Shown here one piece after another: positions 6,144 through 6,805 of a DNA stretch of 6,805 nucleotides (position 1 is its first letter; every line of letters starts with the position of its first letter). The notes beneath the pieces were generated by a model. That model was not told where the DNA came from. It worked only from the letters and a program-made list of their open reading frames with translations, and searched no databases. Position numbers and translations under genes: made by a program. Source of the stretch: Acidobacteriaceae bacterium (lineage in GTDB: Bacteria > Acidobacteriota > Terriglobia > Terriglobales > Acidobacteriaceae); contig PMMJ01000326.1 of the NCBI GenBank assembly GCA_003162255.1, forward strand, positions 523 to 7,327. The letters are read 5' to 3'.

Positions 6144-6805
6144 ATGCCCCGATTCCGACGATGTGTTCGCGGTGTGCCCGCTGGCCTGTTGCTCCAGGTC
6201 TTGCTATTGCTGTGCCCTTCGTTTGCCGCCGGCCCGCACTATCAATATTTTCGCGCGGGCAATCCCGCGGACGTGCAGACGAAGACCCAGGGAGGCTTCG
6301 CGCTGTTGGGCGGCGGCGATGATCTCGATCGCGCCTTCAAGTGGATGTGCGAGCGTTCCGGCGGCGGCGATTTTCTCATCCTTCGGGCCAGCGGAGACGA
6401 TGACTATAACCCCTATATTCAGGGCCTTTGCAAGGTCAACTCGGTCGCGACTCTGATACTTCCGGATCGCGCCGCCGCCGAAGATCCGTTTGCCTCCGCG
6501 GCCATACGCAACGCCGAAGCGGTATTCGTTGCCGGCGGCGACCAGGCGAACTACATCAATTTCTGGATGGGAACCCCCGTGCAACAGGCTCTGAATGAGG
6601 CCATCGCGCGGAATGTGCCCATTGGCGGAACCAGCGCTGGGCTGGCCGTTCTGGGCGAATTTGTGTACTCGGCTCAGGGCGATGCTCCGGATGGGCCCGC
6701 CCTCACCTCGCCCGAAGCCTTGTCCAATCCCTTCAGTCCGCGCGTCACTATCGTCCATCAGTTTCTCGACAATCCGCTGTTGAAGGAAGTGATTACCGAC
6801 ACGCA
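6144..6805 (+). CDS. Secreted cyanophycinase-like peptidase, family S51, 3' end outside window
   Basis: The frame gives 220 complete codons and runs off the right edge. Residues 1-28 form a signal peptide: basic MPRFRRCVR, a Leu-rich core at 15-23, and cleavage near SFAA at 26-29. The mature part has LLGGGDDLDRAF (55-65), SGGGDFLILRASG (72-84), VFVAGGDQANYI (127-138) and the nucleophile elbow GGTSAG with Ser164 (codon 6633-6635), all typical of cyanophycinase-like S51 serine peptidases. The last residues are VITDT followed by the bases CA. Relatives continue DSHF or DTHF here, so the next codon is probably the catalytic His, outside the window. Cyanophycinases cut multi-L-arginyl-poly-L-aspartate into beta-Asp-Arg dipeptides, and exported forms act on external polymer. 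For this divergent secreted group the substrate is inferred by family only and could be another isoaspartyl or peptide material. It lies 129 bp downstream of the receptor gene on the same strand. Confidence 0.88.
   Translation, partial: MPRFRRCVRGVPAGLLLQVLLLLCPSFAAGPHYQYFRAGNPADVQTKTQGGFALLGGGDDLDRAFKWMCERSGGGDFLILRASGDDDYNPYIQGLCKVNSVATLILPDRAAAEDPFASAAIRNAEAVFVAGGDQANYINFWMGTPVQQALNEAIARNVPIGGTSAGLAVLGEFVYSAQGDAPDGPALTSPEALSNPFSPRVTIVHQFLDNPLLKEVITDT

Noticed and set aside
6144..6218. Possible lipoprotein signal (LLLLC, Cys24) in the S51 peptidase
   Set aside because: Leu directly before Cys does not fit a lipobox, which needs Gly, Ala or Ser there; SFAA just after it is a normal signal peptidase I site.
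6204..6758. 184-codon minus-strand open frame at the right end
   Set aside because: Antisense to the S51 peptidase frame, which has a signal peptide, family motifs and a ribosome binding site.

Overview
The window looks like chromosomal DNA from an Acidobacteriota bacterium (Terriglobia-like). This is an inference from gene families and composition: a very long Oar-type TonB-dependent receptor with the MPLNGRD plug motif, a TgpA-type membrane transglutaminase, a secreted S51/cyanophycinase-like protein of a type I associate with acidobacteria, and moderately high GC. There is no rRNA, tRNA, CRISPR array, insertion sequence, integrase or phage gene, and nothing marks the region as a mobile island.

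Layout. (1) Positions 1-2171, minus strand: one long reading frame, open at the left edge, for a TgpA-like integral membrane transglutaminase (DUF3488 region, transglutaminase core with intact Cys/His/Asp, last TM helix, DUF4129-like tail). Its strand is easy to mistake because the plus strand also carries long accidental open frames here. (2) Positions 2172-2474: divergent intergenic region with an 8-bp dyad touching the transglutaminase GTG start, an AT-rich patch with a TATAAT box, a TAGAAT box, and a good ribosome binding site for the rightward gene. (3) Positions 2475-6014, plus strand: a complete 1179-residue Oar-like TonB-dependent outer membrane receptor with signal peptide, carboxypeptidase-regulatory-like domain, plug and barrel ending in Phe. 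(4) Positions 6015-6143: short gap with a GC-rich hairpin lacking a U-tract. (5) Positions 6144-6805, plus strand: 5' part of a secreted cyanophycinase-like peptidase (family S51) with the GGTSAG nucleophile motif; the window ends inside the codon that should encode the catalytic His.

How they may work together. The receptor and the S51 enzyme share a strand and are 129 bp apart. An exported peptidase next to an outer membrane importer would suit extracellular degradation of a peptide-like polymer followed by uptake, but this is inference. The transglutaminase is divergently transcribed and probably has a separate role in the cell envelope. I see no clear new multi-gene system. The most checkable oddities are the dyad that could hide the transglutaminase start, the receptor-S51 pairing, and a lone Cys pair in the receptor.
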